Shown: one piece after another, positions 1-7,091 of the stretch
Layout: every line of letters begins with the position of its first letter
How positions within the stretch are numbered: the first letter of the stretch is position 1
Origin: Selenomonas sp.
Lineage (GTDB): Bacteria > Bacillota > Negativicutes > Selenomonadales > Selenomonadaceae
Direction: 5' to 3'
Length of the DNA: 20,412 bases
NCBI GenBank assembly: GCA_015265235.1
Contig: JABZYJ010000017.1
Location: forward strand, 284 to 20,695
Made by a program: the position numbers and the translations under genes
Notes under the pieces: model-generated
What the model was told of the DNA's origin: nothing
Databases searched by the model: none
The model's input: only the letters and a program-made list of their open reading frames with translations

Positions 1-1155
1 TTACAGACGCGGGAGAAGTTACACTTCGTCATTACCGACCGCGCGGAACGTGCACCATTTGTCACAATGCCCACACTGCGGGACAGTGCGTTTCAAAAAA
101 TCGTGCCCGCGTTGGACGGCGAGACGGGGCTGGTCAGCGTGGATGGGCAGCACTATTATGCGGCATCTGAGGCGTTGGACGGAGGATTTACCATCTATGC
201 GCTTTTTCCGCTCGGCAGTCGAATCGCCCAGCTTGCGACGGGGGCGGCGATTCTCCTCGGCGTCTTTTTGCTCATGCTGCCGCTGATTGTCGTCAGTGTG
301 CGGCGTGAGACGCGCGATAAGACACAGGCGGTCAGCGAAATTGTGGATGCGTTTCGCGCGGTGCGCCACGGCGATCTGCAGAGGAGACTTGCGATCCGCT
401 CAGATAATGAGTTTGAGGAGATCGCCGCCGCCTATAACCGCATGGCGGAGAGTCTCGTCCGCCTGATGCGTGAGAACGAGGAGGAGGCGCGCGCGGGGGT
501 TATCTCGGAACTCCGCCAGCTTGAGTCACAGTTCAATCCGCACTTTCTCTTTAACACGCTTGAGAATATCAAGTTCATGACGAAGCTCGCCCCCGACGAT
601 GCCGTGCGCATGATTTCTGCTCTTTCGACACTCCTGCGCTACAGCATTGACAATCGTGTGCGGCAGGTGACGCTCGCCGAGGATCTCTGCCATCTGGAAC
701 GCTATATTGAGATTCAGCGGCTGCGTTTTGGGACGCGTTTTTCCTATCGCGAGGAGATGGAGGAAGGGGCAGAGACTTGTCTCGTCCCGAAGCTGTTTCT
801 TCAGCCCGTTGTGGAAAATGCCATCCACTATGGTGCGGATGCAGAGGGGAACATAGAGATCGTGTCGCGGATGACCATGGAGGCAGAGCAGCTGCATATT
901 GTCATTGAGGACAGAGGGCTGGGGATGGATGCAGAAACGCTGCATCGTCTGCGGACGATGATGGCGGAGGGAGAGAACCGCTCCGTGCATACGGGGCTTT
1001 ATAATATCGACCGTCGGATTCGCCTGCTCTATGGCGCAGGATACGGTGTGCAGATTTCGTGCCCACCATCGGGCGGTACGCGCGTGGAGATGGTGCTGCC
1101 GATTCGGCGCAGCGGAGGTGAGGAAAATGCAGCGTGTGCTGATTGTCGAGGATGA
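1..1155 (+). CDS. Sensor histidine kinase, YesM/LytS type (5' partial)
   Basis: Membrane sensor kinase of a two-component system. The frame is open from base 1, so the true start lies left of the window; the internal ATG at 67 is not the start. In window-frame numbering, residues 1-73 look like the end of an extracytoplasmic sensor domain. A transmembrane helix follows at about 74-99, then a HAMP linker to about 158. The His_kinase motif is QFNPHFLFNTLENIKFM with phospho-acceptor His181 (codon at 541). The ATPase domain shows an N box with Asn273 (PVVENAIHYG), a G1 box with Asp304 (DRGLGMD) and a G2-like HTGLYNIDRRI. This is the architecture of Gram-positive YesM-type kinases, which often sense sugars or nutrients, but the ligand cannot be read here. 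The next gene starts inside its 3' end and encodes the partner regulator. Confidence 0.93.
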   Translation, partial: LQTREKLHFVITDRAERAPFVTMPTLRDSAFQKIVPALDGETGLVSVDGQHYYAASEALDGGFTIYALFPLGSRIAQLATGAAILLGVFLLMLPLIVVSVRRETRDKTQAVSEIVDAFRAVRHGDLQRRLAIRSDNEFEEIAAAYNRMAESLVRLMRENEEEARAGVISELRQLESQFNPHFLFNTLENIKFMTKLAPDDAVRMISALSTLLRYSIDNRVRQVTLAEDLCHLERYIEIQRLRFGTRFSYREEMEEGAETCLVPKLFLQPVVENAIHYGADAEGNIEIVSRMTMEAEQLHIVIEDRGLGMDAETLHRLRTMMAEGENRSVHTGLYNIDRRIRLLYGAGYGVQISCPPSGGTRVEMVLPIRRSGGEENAACADCRG

Positions 1156-1909
1156 GGAGATCATCCGCAAGGGACTGGTATGTACCATTGACTGGGCGGC
1201 GATGGACTGCGTTGTCGTCGGTGATGCCGCCGACGGTGCGGCTGGGCTGGAGCTGCTGCGTACGACGCATCCTGACATCCTCCTGACGGACATCCGTATG
1301 CCGCGCATGGATGGGATCACGATGGCAGAGCACGCACGCGATGAGGGGGTTCTGCCGCAGCTCATCTTTCTCACGAGCTATGCGGAGTTCGACTATGCAA
1401 AAAAGGCGATTGAACTCCATGCCGCAGATTATTTGCTGAAACCGATCAACGAGGAAGAACTAGCAGCGCTTCTGCATCACCTTGCAGAGCACGGCAAAGA
1501 ACAAACACAGCCTGCTCCGCTCTCGGAGGGGCTCGTTTGGGCACGATATTTTTCGGATGACGGGCTGAACCCCTACGTCCGCCATGCGATGGAGCGGATT
1601 CACAGCGATTATCATGAAAAACTCAGCATTGAACAGCTGGCGGAGGAAGCTGGTGTGAGTGCGAGCTATCTCAGCCGCAAGTTCAAGGAGACGACGGGAC
1701 AGACATTCCTCGAGGCTCTAACGCGGGAGCGTCTACATAATGCAGTAAATCAGCTGGTATCAGGAAAATATCGCGTCTACGAGGTCGCCGAGGCGAATGG
1801 ATTTGGCGACTATAAGAATTTTTGCAGTGTATTCAAAAAGTATATGCACACGTCGCCGCGTGCCTTTATGCAGGAGCGGCAAAAAAATAGAACCACGTAT
1901 GAAACGTAG
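1127..1909 (+). CDS. Response regulator, REC plus AraC-type DNA-binding domain (YesN-like)
   Basis: Cytoplasmic transcription regulator phosphorylated by the kinase just upstream. I chose the ATG at 1127 because the protein then starts MQRVLIVEDEE, the usual receiver N-terminus, and GGAGGTGAGG lies directly upstream; longer versions of the frame add an unrelated segment. The receiver domain (about residues 1-118) has acidic residues D9/E10, phospho-acceptor D55 (LLTDIRMP), T83/S84 and K105 (LLKP). Residues about 155-258 form an AraC/XylS double helix-turn-helix (SIEQLAEEAGVSASYLSRKF and VYEVAEANGFGDYKNFCSVF). The gene overlaps the kinase by 29 bases, which implies translational coupling. At 260 residues it is shorter than many YesN proteins, because the linker between the domains is short. 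The target operon is not in the window. Confidence 0.93.
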   Translation: MQRVLIVEDEEIIRKGLVCTIDWAAMDCVVVGDAADGAAGLELLRTTHPDILLTDIRMPRMDGITMAEHARDEGVLPQLIFLTSYAEFDYAKKAIELHAADYLLKPINEEELAALLHHLAEHGKEQTQPAPLSEGLVWARYFSDDGLNPYVRHAMERIHSDYHEKLSIEQLAEEAGVSASYLSRKFKETTGQTFLEALTRERLHNAVNQLVSGKYRVYEVAEANGFGDYKNFCSVFKKYMHTSPRAFMQERQKNRTTYET

Positions 1910-1920
1910 CTCTATTTTCG

Positions 1921-1939
1921 CGAATCAGTTTCCTATTCG
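1921..1939. repeat. Short inverted repeat at the convergent gene junction
   Basis: CGAAT at 1921-1925 and ATTCG at 1935-1939 could form a 5-bp hairpin over the cupin stop codon, between the response regulator and the cupin gene. There is no T-tract on either strand, so it is a weak terminator candidate at best. Confidence 0.2.
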
Positions 1940-2274
1940 GGGAATGCGACGACGAGAAGCATCTTAAACGGCACATCTTTTGTCGCATAGACGGAATGCG
2001 GATGGTTGGCGGGCATGACGATGCTCTCACCTGCGTGGAGTTCGTACTTCTCACCGTCGATGGTGATGATGCCCGCGCCGTCGAGCGCTGTGACGAACGC
2101 GTCTCCCTTGGATTCATGCGTGCTGATGCCCTCGCCCTTGGCGAAGGCAAAGAGTGTGATGCCGAGACCTTTATTCTGGACGAGCGTCTTGCTGACAACC
2201 TGTCCGTCTGCATAGGCAACCTGATCCTTGAGCGTGAGCACCTCTGCGTGTGCAATATTGTTTAAGATTGACAT
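1933..2274 (-). CDS. Small single-domain cupin protein
   Basis: A 113-residue protein made almost entirely of one cupin beta-barrel (Cupin_2-like). Cupin motif 1 is degenerate: GEGISTHESKGDAF keeps the first His, but the second His and the Glu are replaced. Motif 2 is GESIVMPANHPHSV, with the usual Gly, Pro and His. The metal site may therefore be altered, and neither substrate nor reaction can be inferred. It is the only clear minus-strand gene of the window and converges on the response regulator with a 23-base gap. On its own strand AAAGGAGGGATTCCC precedes the ATG at 2274, a strong ribosome binding site, and a good sigma-A promoter lies just upstream. It looks like a monocistronic, individually regulated gene. 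Confidence 0.88.
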   Translation of the reverse strand: MSILNNIAHAEVLTLKDQVAYADGQVVSKTLVQNKGLGITLFAFAKGEGISTHESKGDAFVTALDGAGIITIDGEKYELHAGESIVMPANHPHSVYATKDVPFKMLLVVAFPE

Positions 2275-2284
2275 GGGAATCCCT

Positions 2285-2335
2285 CCTTTGTTGGTGACAG
2301 TATAGCATTTATTTCGTCAAAAAGTCAAACAAAGG
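2285..2335. repeat. 8-bp inverted repeat enclosing the cupin promoter
   Basis: CCTTTGTT (2285-2292) and AACAAAGG (2328-2335) are perfect inverted copies 35 bases apart, and they enclose the cupin -10 and -35 boxes. The left arm also forms part of the ribosome binding site region. Possible operator half-sites or a 5'-leader pairing; chance cannot be excluded. Confidence 0.35.
2299..2328 (-). promoter_or_regulatory. Sigma-A promoter of the cupin gene
   Basis: Read on the minus strand, TTGACT (2328-2323) and TATACT (2304-2299) are separated by 18 bases, close to the vegetative consensus. The -10 box lies 24 bases upstream of the cupin start codon. Spacing and match are seen directly; activity is inferred. 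Confidence 0.75.
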
Positions 2336-2340
2336 AAAAG

Positions 2341-2355
2341 GAATAATATTTATTC
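2341..2355. promoter_or_regulatory. Perfect AT-rich palindrome, candidate operator
   Basis: GAATAATATTTATTC is a perfect 6-3-6 palindrome lying 12 bases upstream of the cupin -35 box. It loosely resembles Fur-superfamily (Fur/PerR) boxes in size and base composition, but the match is only partial. It is a plausible protein-binding site; its regulator is unknown. Confidence 0.4.
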
Positions 2356-2359
2356 TCAT

Positions 2360-2387
2360 ATAGAGAAAAGCAATACTGTTTCTCTAT
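2360..2387. repeat. 9-bp inverted repeat in the divergent control region
   Basis: ATAGAGAAA (2360-2368) and TTTCTCTAT (2379-2387) are perfect inverted copies separated by 10 bases. The repeat ends 13 bases before the -35 box of the plus-strand promoter at 2401. No T-tract follows it, so an operator is more likely than a terminator. Confidence 0.4.
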
Positions 2388-2400
2388 TGCGCATTTTCGG

Positions 2401-2429
2401 TTGTCAAACGACGCGTCATGCCCTATAAT
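2401..2429 (+). promoter_or_regulatory. Strong sigma-A promoter of the small Cys-motif gene
   Basis: TTGTCA (2401-2406), a spacer of 17 bases and a perfect TATAAT (2424-2429). The ATG at 2418 lies inside this promoter, which argues against that upstream start for the next gene and supports the start at 2484/2487. Confidence 0.85.
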
Positions 2430-2486
2430 AGCGAATGGATTGTATTTAAGGAAGTACTGAAGGAAGAACTGATGGGAGGAGTTATG

Positions 2487-2840
2487 ATGGCACTCAGTAG
2501 CGAGGAAGTTATCGCAGAGGTCAAGAAGCTGGCAGAGGCACGGTCGGTCTATGCGGGACTGAAGGAGAAGGCAGAGCATTTTCTCCGCGCAGCGGGCACA
2601 GCAGAGGAGCACGCTTCCTTCCACAAGCTGGTCGAGGAATTGAAGGGCGATGTGCTGACGATTGATCAGGTCATCGGATTTATGGATTCACCGGACGGTG
2701 TCAAGGTCTTTGGTGAAAAGAAGGCGCAGGAACTGGCAGCTGCTGCGAAGAAGGCAAAAGAGCAGGGCGAGGATACCTGTATATGCCCTGCCTGTCAGGC
2801 AGGCAAGGCGATTCTCGCCAATCAGGCGGTCATTGGATAA
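2487..2840 (+). CDS. Small alpha-helical protein with C-terminal CxCxxC motif
   Basis: A soluble protein of 117 residues, rich in Ala, Glu and Lys and predicted largely helical. It ends in a cysteine motif C98-I-C100-P-A-C103, followed by a short hydrophobic tail. I recall similar short Firmicutes proteins ending in a YCDCPAC-like motif, sometimes labelled as heat-shock or chaperone proteins, but no function is established and I assign none. The three cysteines could bind a metal or be redox active (inference). GGGAGGA at 2474-2480 fits the ATG at 2487 (6-base spacer) better than the ATG at 2484; earlier ATGs fall in the promoter. It has its own strong promoter and lies 78 bases before priA, so it may be co-transcribed with it or be a separate unit. 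Confidence 0.8.
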   Translation: MALSSEEVIAEVKKLAEARSVYAGLKEKAEHFLRAAGTAEEHASFHKLVEELKGDVLTIDQVIGFMDSPDGVKVFGEKKAQELAAAAKKAKEQGEDTCICPACQAGKAILANQAVIG

Positions 2841-2853
2841 TCAGACGAACGGG

Positions 2854-2901
2854 AGGAAAGGAGCTGCTGCACGGATGTGTTCGTGTGACGGCTTCTTTTT
2901 T
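2854..2901 (+). terminator. Weak terminator-like hairpin before priA
   Basis: AGGAAAGGAGC (2854-2864) can pair with GCTTCTTTTTT (2891-2901) using several G-T pairs, leaving a T-run at the 3' side. The stem is poor and the loop is long, so this is only a possible attenuator between the small Cys-motif gene and priA. Confidence 0.22.
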
Positions 2902-2918
2902 GCGGAAAAGGGGAAGGC

Positions 2919-5333
2919 ATGACGGTTGCCGATGTCTATGTCAACATTCCCGTTAAGAGCATTGCTACGGCGTTTACCTATGTCGTGCCGGATGCGCTGC
3001 CGCAGATCGATGTAGGATGGCGTGTCTTCGTTCCGTTTGGCAAGGTGCGTGTCGAGGGATTCGTCGTCGCCGTACGTCCCTACGATGCGTCACGTGATGG
3101 CGGCCATCGTTTGCGCGCGATTCTTGAGCCCGTGGATGAGGAGGCGTGGTTTACGCCGCAGCTGCTTGCAGCGGCACAGGAGCTGGCGGCATTTTATCTC
3201 TGCTCTGCGGCGGAGATGATGCGGCTCTTTATGCCGGGTAAGAGCGGACTGCGTATTTTTTCCGCCTATGTACCGGCGGAGAATGTGGATGAAACGCATC
3301 CCATCCTCATGGATGCGGCAGCACGCGCTGTTTACGACTGTCTCTGTGCGCATGGCGAGCAGCGCGGGGCACAGCTGCGGGCGGCTTTGCCGGCGTGCGA
3401 TGTGGATGGGGCATTGGAAAAGCTCCTCCGCTATGGTCTTATACGCAAGGAATACCGTGCCGATCGGCGTGACAAGGCAAAGTATGAGAAATACTATACC
3501 GCGGGTGAGATTACGGAGGAACTGCTCCGTGCATTCGCGCGGAGGCCTGCGCAGCGGCGCGCATTGGAGCTCTTTTGCACGGCGCGCGAGCACACGCTCG
3601 CAGAACTGAAGCAGGCAGGGATTACGACAGCAACCATCCGACATCTGACCGATGCGCATATCCTCACGGAGCACCTGCGTCGTCAGGTGCGTGACAGCTA
3701 TGCGGCAGGGCCGCGTGAGACGCGCGGAGAGACGCTGACGGAGGCGCAGCAGCGTGCCGTCGCCGCGCTGCAGGCGGGCGCTGTCGCGGAGACGTTTCAC
3801 GGCTATCTCCTTCATGGGGTGACAGGGAGCGGCAAGACGCGCGTCTACATGGAGACGGCGCGTGCGGTACGGCGCGCGGGGCGGCAGGTGATCGTACTCG
3901 TGCCGGAAATTGCGCTCACGGGTCAGCTCATCATGGCGTTTCAGGAGGGGTTTGCCGGAGATATTGTCGTCCTGCACAGCCGCCTTTCGCTCGCCGAGCG
4001 CAACGATGCCATCTTCCGGGTACGGCGCGGCGAGGCGGGGGTCATCATCGGCGCACGGTCTGCGCTCTTTACACCAGCTGGGAATGTCGGCTGCATCATC
4101 CTCGATGAGGAACAGGATATGTCCTATAAGCAGGATGAGTCCCCGCGCTATCACGCACGCGTTGTCGCAGAGATCCTTGCGCGTCGGCATGGGGCGATCC
4201 TCGTTATGGGGAGCGCAACGCCCTCGCTTGAGACGTATGCGAGGGCGCTCTCCGGGGAACTGACGCTCCTCCGAATGCCAGAGCGCATCGGTGCGCAGCC
4301 CCTGCCGCGCGTGCGTGCCGTTGATATGCGCGCAGAGCTGCGTCGCGGGCGGCGCACGATTCTCTCCAACGATCTGCGTGATCTCCTGACGGAGACGCTG
4401 GCGCGCGGTGAGCAGGCGATCATCATGCTGAATCGGCGCGGCTATTCGACGTTTGTCCTTTGCCGTGCCTGTGGTCTCGTACTCTCCTGCCATGCGTGCG
4501 GGCAGCCGCTGGTCTACCATGCCAACGGTACCCTCGTCTGTCATCACTGTGATCAGCGCGCTGATGTACCTGCGGTCTGCCCCAAATGCGGCAGCCGCTG
4601 CATCAAATATTTCGGGGCGGGCACGGAAAAGCTTGAGGCAGAGTTGGCACAGCTGCTCCCGCAGGCTCGTGTGATTCGCATGGACCGTGATACGACGGGA
4701 CGCAAACACGCCCATGAGGAGATCCTCGCGCATTTTCGTCGACGCGATTACGACATCCTCCTCGGCACACAGATGGTGGCAAAGGGGCACGACCTGCCCG
4801 GCGTTCAGACAGTCGGCATCATCAGTGCTGATGCGAACCTCAATCTTCCGGATTTTCGTGCGGCAGAACGATGTTTCATGCTCATCACGCAGACGGCGGG
4901 ACGCGCAGGGCGCCATGGTGCGCGCGGCGAGGTCATCGTCCAGACGTACAATCCGGAGCACTATGCGGTGCAATCTGCCCTGCGGCAGGACTACGAGGCG
5001 TTTTACGCACAGGAGATCGTGCTGCGGCGGGAGCTGTTCTATCCGCCGCTGAGCCGTCTTGTCAAGCTCCTCTTTCACCACATGGATCGGCAGCGTGCAT
5101 GGGATGCAGCAGCTGCGTTCGCGGACGTGTTTCAGAAAGCGTTTTATGGGCGACAGGGATATATGGTGGTTGGGCCTTCCCCGGCACTCATCGCACAGGA
5201 ACGTGGGGAGTATCGTTTTGTCGTACTCATCAAGGCAGCCGACTTGGTCGATGTGCAGGACTTCTTGCGGGAACAGAAGATGCATCTGCGCGATGATGTT
5301 GCCATAGATATCGATCCAATTACTATTTTTTAA
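2919..5333 (+). CDS. priA: Primosomal protein N' (replication restart helicase PriA)
   Basis: DNA helicase that recognises stalled forks and reloads the replisome. It is full length at 804 residues. The N-terminal DNA-binding region covers about residues 1-270. The helicase core has Walker A GVTGSGKT (300-307), with catalytic K306, and a DEEQ Walker B at 396-399. Motif IV-VI segments follow, including LLGTQMVAKGHDLPGVQ and QTAGRAGR. Two zinc sites sit in the middle of the core: C515, C518, C524, C527 and C541, C544, C554, C557, all eight cysteines present. GGGGAAGG lies just before the ATG at 2919. The gene ends 105 bases before the ispE start. The long minus-strand open frame inside it is a codon-bias shadow. 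Confidence 0.97.
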   Translation: MTVADVYVNIPVKSIATAFTYVVPDALPQIDVGWRVFVPFGKVRVEGFVVAVRPYDASRDGGHRLRAILEPVDEEAWFTPQLLAAAQELAAFYLCSAAEMMRLFMPGKSGLRIFSAYVPAENVDETHPILMDAAARAVYDCLCAHGEQRGAQLRAALPACDVDGALEKLLRYGLIRKEYRADRRDKAKYEKYYTAGEITEELLRAFARRPAQRRALELFCTAREHTLAELKQAGITTATIRHLTDAHILTEHLRRQVRDSYAAGPRETRGETLTEAQQRAVAALQAGAVAETFHGYLLHGVTGSGKTRVYMETARAVRRAGRQVIVLVPEIALTGQLIMAFQEGFAGDIVVLHSRLSLAERNDAIFRVRRGEAGVIIGARSALFTPAGNVGCIILDEEQDMSYKQDESPRYHARVVAEILARRHGAILVMGSATPSLETYARALSGELTLLRMPERIGAQPLPRVRAVDMRAELRRGRRTILSNDLRDLLTETLARGEQAIIMLNRRGYSTFVLCRACGLVLSCHACGQPLVYHANGTLVCHHCDQRADVPAVCPKCGSRCIKYFGAGTEKLEAELAQLLPQARVIRMDRDTTGRKHAHEEILAHFRRRDYDILLGTQMVAKGHDLPGVQTVGIISADANLNLPDFRAAERCFMLITQTAGRAGRHGARGEVIVQTYNPEHYAVQSALRQDYEAFYAQEIVLRRELFYPPLSRLVKLLFHHMDRQRAWDAAAAFADVFQKAFYGRQGYMVVGPSPALIAQERGEYRFVVLIKAADLVDVQDFLREQKMHLRDDVAIDIDPITIF

Positions 5334-5358
5334 TTGGAAACTATTGAATATAATTCAA
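5315..5358. promoter_or_regulatory. AT-rich hairpin plus palindrome between priA and ispE
   Basis: TCCAATTA (5315-5322) and TAATTGGA (5331-5338) form an 8-bp inverted repeat over the priA stop codon. Six bases further on, TTGAATATAATTCAA (5344-5358) is a perfect 6-3-6 palindrome that contains TATAAT (5349-5354). No -35 box is convincing at the right distance. The site may be a weak terminator followed by a regulated ispE promoter. Confidence 0.4.
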
Positions 5359-5397
5359 AATCCTGCTAATCTGAGAGAAGAAGGAGTTCGTGACGTT

Positions 5398-5445
5398 ATG
5401 TGGTGCAAATCCTCTGCACAATGGAAGAAGGTCTGCCGATGGTGA
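5398..5445 (+). other. Possible leader mini-ORF overlapping the ispE start
   Basis: An ATG at 5398, 11 bases after AAGGAG (5381-5386), opens a 15-codon frame reading MWCKSSAQWKKVCRW. It ends at TGA 5443-5445 and overlaps the preferred ispE start at 5439 by 7 bases. The peptide holds three Trp and two Cys in 15 residues. It could couple translation into ispE or act as a leader peptide. It could equally be chance, because the same ribosome binding site might instead serve a GTG start of ispE at 5400. Confidence 0.3.
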
Positions 5446-6290
5446 CGGTAAATGGGTATGCGAAGATCAACTTGCTGCTCGACATTCTCGGGCAGCGTGA
5501 GGACGGCTACCACGAAATCGCGACGGTGATGCAGTCCCTCGCACTCGCCGATACGCTGACGTTCACCAAGCAGGAGACGGGGATCACGCTGACGGTTGAC
5601 CTGCCGGGACTCGAGGCAGACGAGCGAAATCTTGCCTATCGCGCAGCGGCGCTTCTCATGCGGGAGTGCGGCGTGCGCGGCGGCGTTCACATCCGCATCG
5701 ACAAGAGGATTCCCGTTGCGGCGGGACTTGCCGGCGGGAGTGCAGACGCAGCGGCTGCGCTGCGCGGCGTGAATGAGCTCTATGCGCTCGGACAATCCGA
5801 TGCAGAACTTTGCCGACTCGGGGCGCAGATCGGCTCGGACGTACCGTTCTCCCTGATGGGAGGGACGGCGCTTGCCACGGGACGCGGCGAGGTGCTCGAG
5901 CATCTGCCCGCTGCATTCGATCTGCCGGTCGTCCTCGCAAAGCCGCCTGTGGCGGTCTCAACCCCGTGGGCGTACCGGTCCTATGATGCGAATCCGCCGG
6001 CGCAGCATCCGGATCGTGCGGCATTTCTGCGTGCGCTCCGTGCAGGAGATACGGCGGCGTGCCTGCGTATGGCAGCAAACGTGCTCGAGCCCATAACGGA
6101 GGCGGCACATCCCGTCGTCGGCGACTATCGCGCGCGCCTGCGTGCGGCAGGAGCGGCCTGTGCGATGATGTCGGGCAGCGGCCCCACGGTATTCGGCATA
6201 TTTACTGATGCAGGTGATGCAGCGCGTGCGGCAGAGATGATGCGGCAGGAGACAGATGCTGACGTACATCTGACGCATACGATGGGGTAG
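5439..6290 (+). CDS. ispE: 4-diphosphocytidyl-2-C-methyl-D-erythritol kinase (IspE)
   Basis: GHMP-family kinase of the non-mevalonate isoprenoid pathway; phosphorylates the 2-hydroxyl of CDP-methylerythritol with ATP. The N-terminus has the typical YAKINLLLDILGQREDGYHE. The glycine-rich ATP loop is PVAAGLAGGSADAAAAL at about residues 90-106, and the C-terminal GHMP motif is MMSGSGPTVFGIF. I prefer the ATG at 5439 (283 residues), because GAAGAAGG lies 7 bases upstream and the Tyr-Ala-Lys motif then begins at residue 7, as in characterised homologues. The frame is also open to a GTG at 5400, which would add 13 residues, so that start remains possible. It heads a run with a GntR regulator and glmU; homologues often neighbour glmU and prs in Firmicutes. 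Confidence 0.95.
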   Translation: MVTVNGYAKINLLLDILGQREDGYHEIATVMQSLALADTLTFTKQETGITLTVDLPGLEADERNLAYRAAALLMRECGVRGGVHIRIDKRIPVAAGLAGGSADAAAALRGVNELYALGQSDAELCRLGAQIGSDVPFSLMGGTALATGRGEVLEHLPAAFDLPVVLAKPPVAVSTPWAYRSYDANPPAQHPDRAAFLRALRAGDTAACLRMAANVLEPITEAAHPVVGDYRARLRAAGAACAMMSGSGPTVFGIFTDAGDAARAAEMMRQETDADVHLTHTMG

Positions 6291-6326
6291 ATGTGACAGG
6301 TCAGCAGTAAACAGAGGGATGTAGCT

Positions 6327-7064
6327 ATGCAAGGAAAATTATCGCCGGTTGTGGTCAACAGTTATCAGCCGCTGCGCGAGATCGTCTGTGAGGTGCTGCG
6401 CGATGCGATTCGCGGCGGTGTCCTGAAGCCGGGCGAGTGGCTGAAGGAGAACGATCTTGCCGATGAGCTGCTCGTCAGCCGTACCCCCGTGCGCGAGGCG
6501 ATTCGCAAGCTGGAGCAGGAAGGCTACGTCGTCACCGTCCCACGGCGCGGCGCCTACGTGGCGAGTGTCTCCATCCGTGACATCAACGAGATCTTCGAGA
6601 TACGTGCCGCACTTGAGGTGCTGGCGTGTGAGCTGGCGGCAGAGCGCATCACGGAGGAGGAGCAGGAGCGGCTGGAACGCCTCCTGGTTGCCATCGGACG
6701 CGCGATCGAGGAGCATGATATGGAGCGTATCGTGCAGACGGACATTGAGTTTCACGAGCTGCTCTATCAGGCAGCGCGCAACGAGCGCCTGCTCACGATC
6801 ATCGGCAATCTGCGCGAGCAGCTGACGCGTTTTCGCACGATTTCCATGTCGTATCCCGGGCGTCTCAAGGCGACACTGGAGGAGCACCGCTCTCTTGTCG
6901 ATGCCATCGGTTCGGGCGATGCCCGCCGTGCGCGCAAAATGGCGGCGAAGCACATGGAGAACTCGGAGCAGACGCTGCTCTGTGCGATTGAGGAACAGGA
7001 AAAGAAGACGGGGACGCCCTTGCTCAAGCGGCGCTCCAAACGGAATGGCAGCGATGCTGAATAG
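6327..7064 (+). CDS. GntR-family transcription regulator, FadR subfamily (FCD domain)
   Basis: DNA-binding regulator of 245 residues. The winged helix lies at about residues 14-78, with DELLVSRTPVREAIRKLEQ as the recognition part and GAYVASVS as wing end. An all-helical FCD ligand domain follows at about 85-222. The residues expected to hold the metal/ligand site in FCD proteins are visible: D139 and H143 (DIEFHELLYQ), H187 and H209. Such regulators usually respond to organic acids, sugar acids or fatty acyl compounds; the effector here is unknown. AGAGGG precedes the ATG at 6327. The gene sits 36 bases after ispE and 27 bases before glmU, a place held in Bacillus by purR-spoVG, so it may control cell-wall precursor or PRPP genes (inference). 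Confidence 0.9.
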   Translation: MQGKLSPVVVNSYQPLREIVCEVLRDAIRGGVLKPGEWLKENDLADELLVSRTPVREAIRKLEQEGYVVTVPRRGAYVASVSIRDINEIFEIRAALEVLACELAAERITEEEQERLERLLVAIGRAIEEHDMERIVQTDIEFHELLYQAARNERLLTIIGNLREQLTRFRTISMSYPGRLKATLEEHRSLVDAIGSGDARRARKMAAKHMENSEQTLLCAIEEQEKKTGTPLLKRRSKRNGSDAE

Positions 7065-7091
7065 GCAGCGATGGAAAAAAGGAGGCGTGTC

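Noticed and set aside
1031..1126. Longer N-terminus for the response regulator starting at 1031.
   Set aside because: The added residues lie inside the kinase gene and precede a canonical receiver-domain start with its own ribosome binding site.
2418..2486. Upstream ATG at 2418 as start of the small Cys-motif protein.
   Set aside because: The region contains TTGTCA-17-TATAAT, so the ATG lies within the promoter and would not be transcribed; a good ribosome binding site serves 2487.
3090..5285. A 731-codon minus-strand open frame inside priA.
   Set aside because: PriA on the plus strand is complete with all helicase and zinc motifs; the reverse frame is a codon-bias shadow without a ribosome binding site or known motifs.
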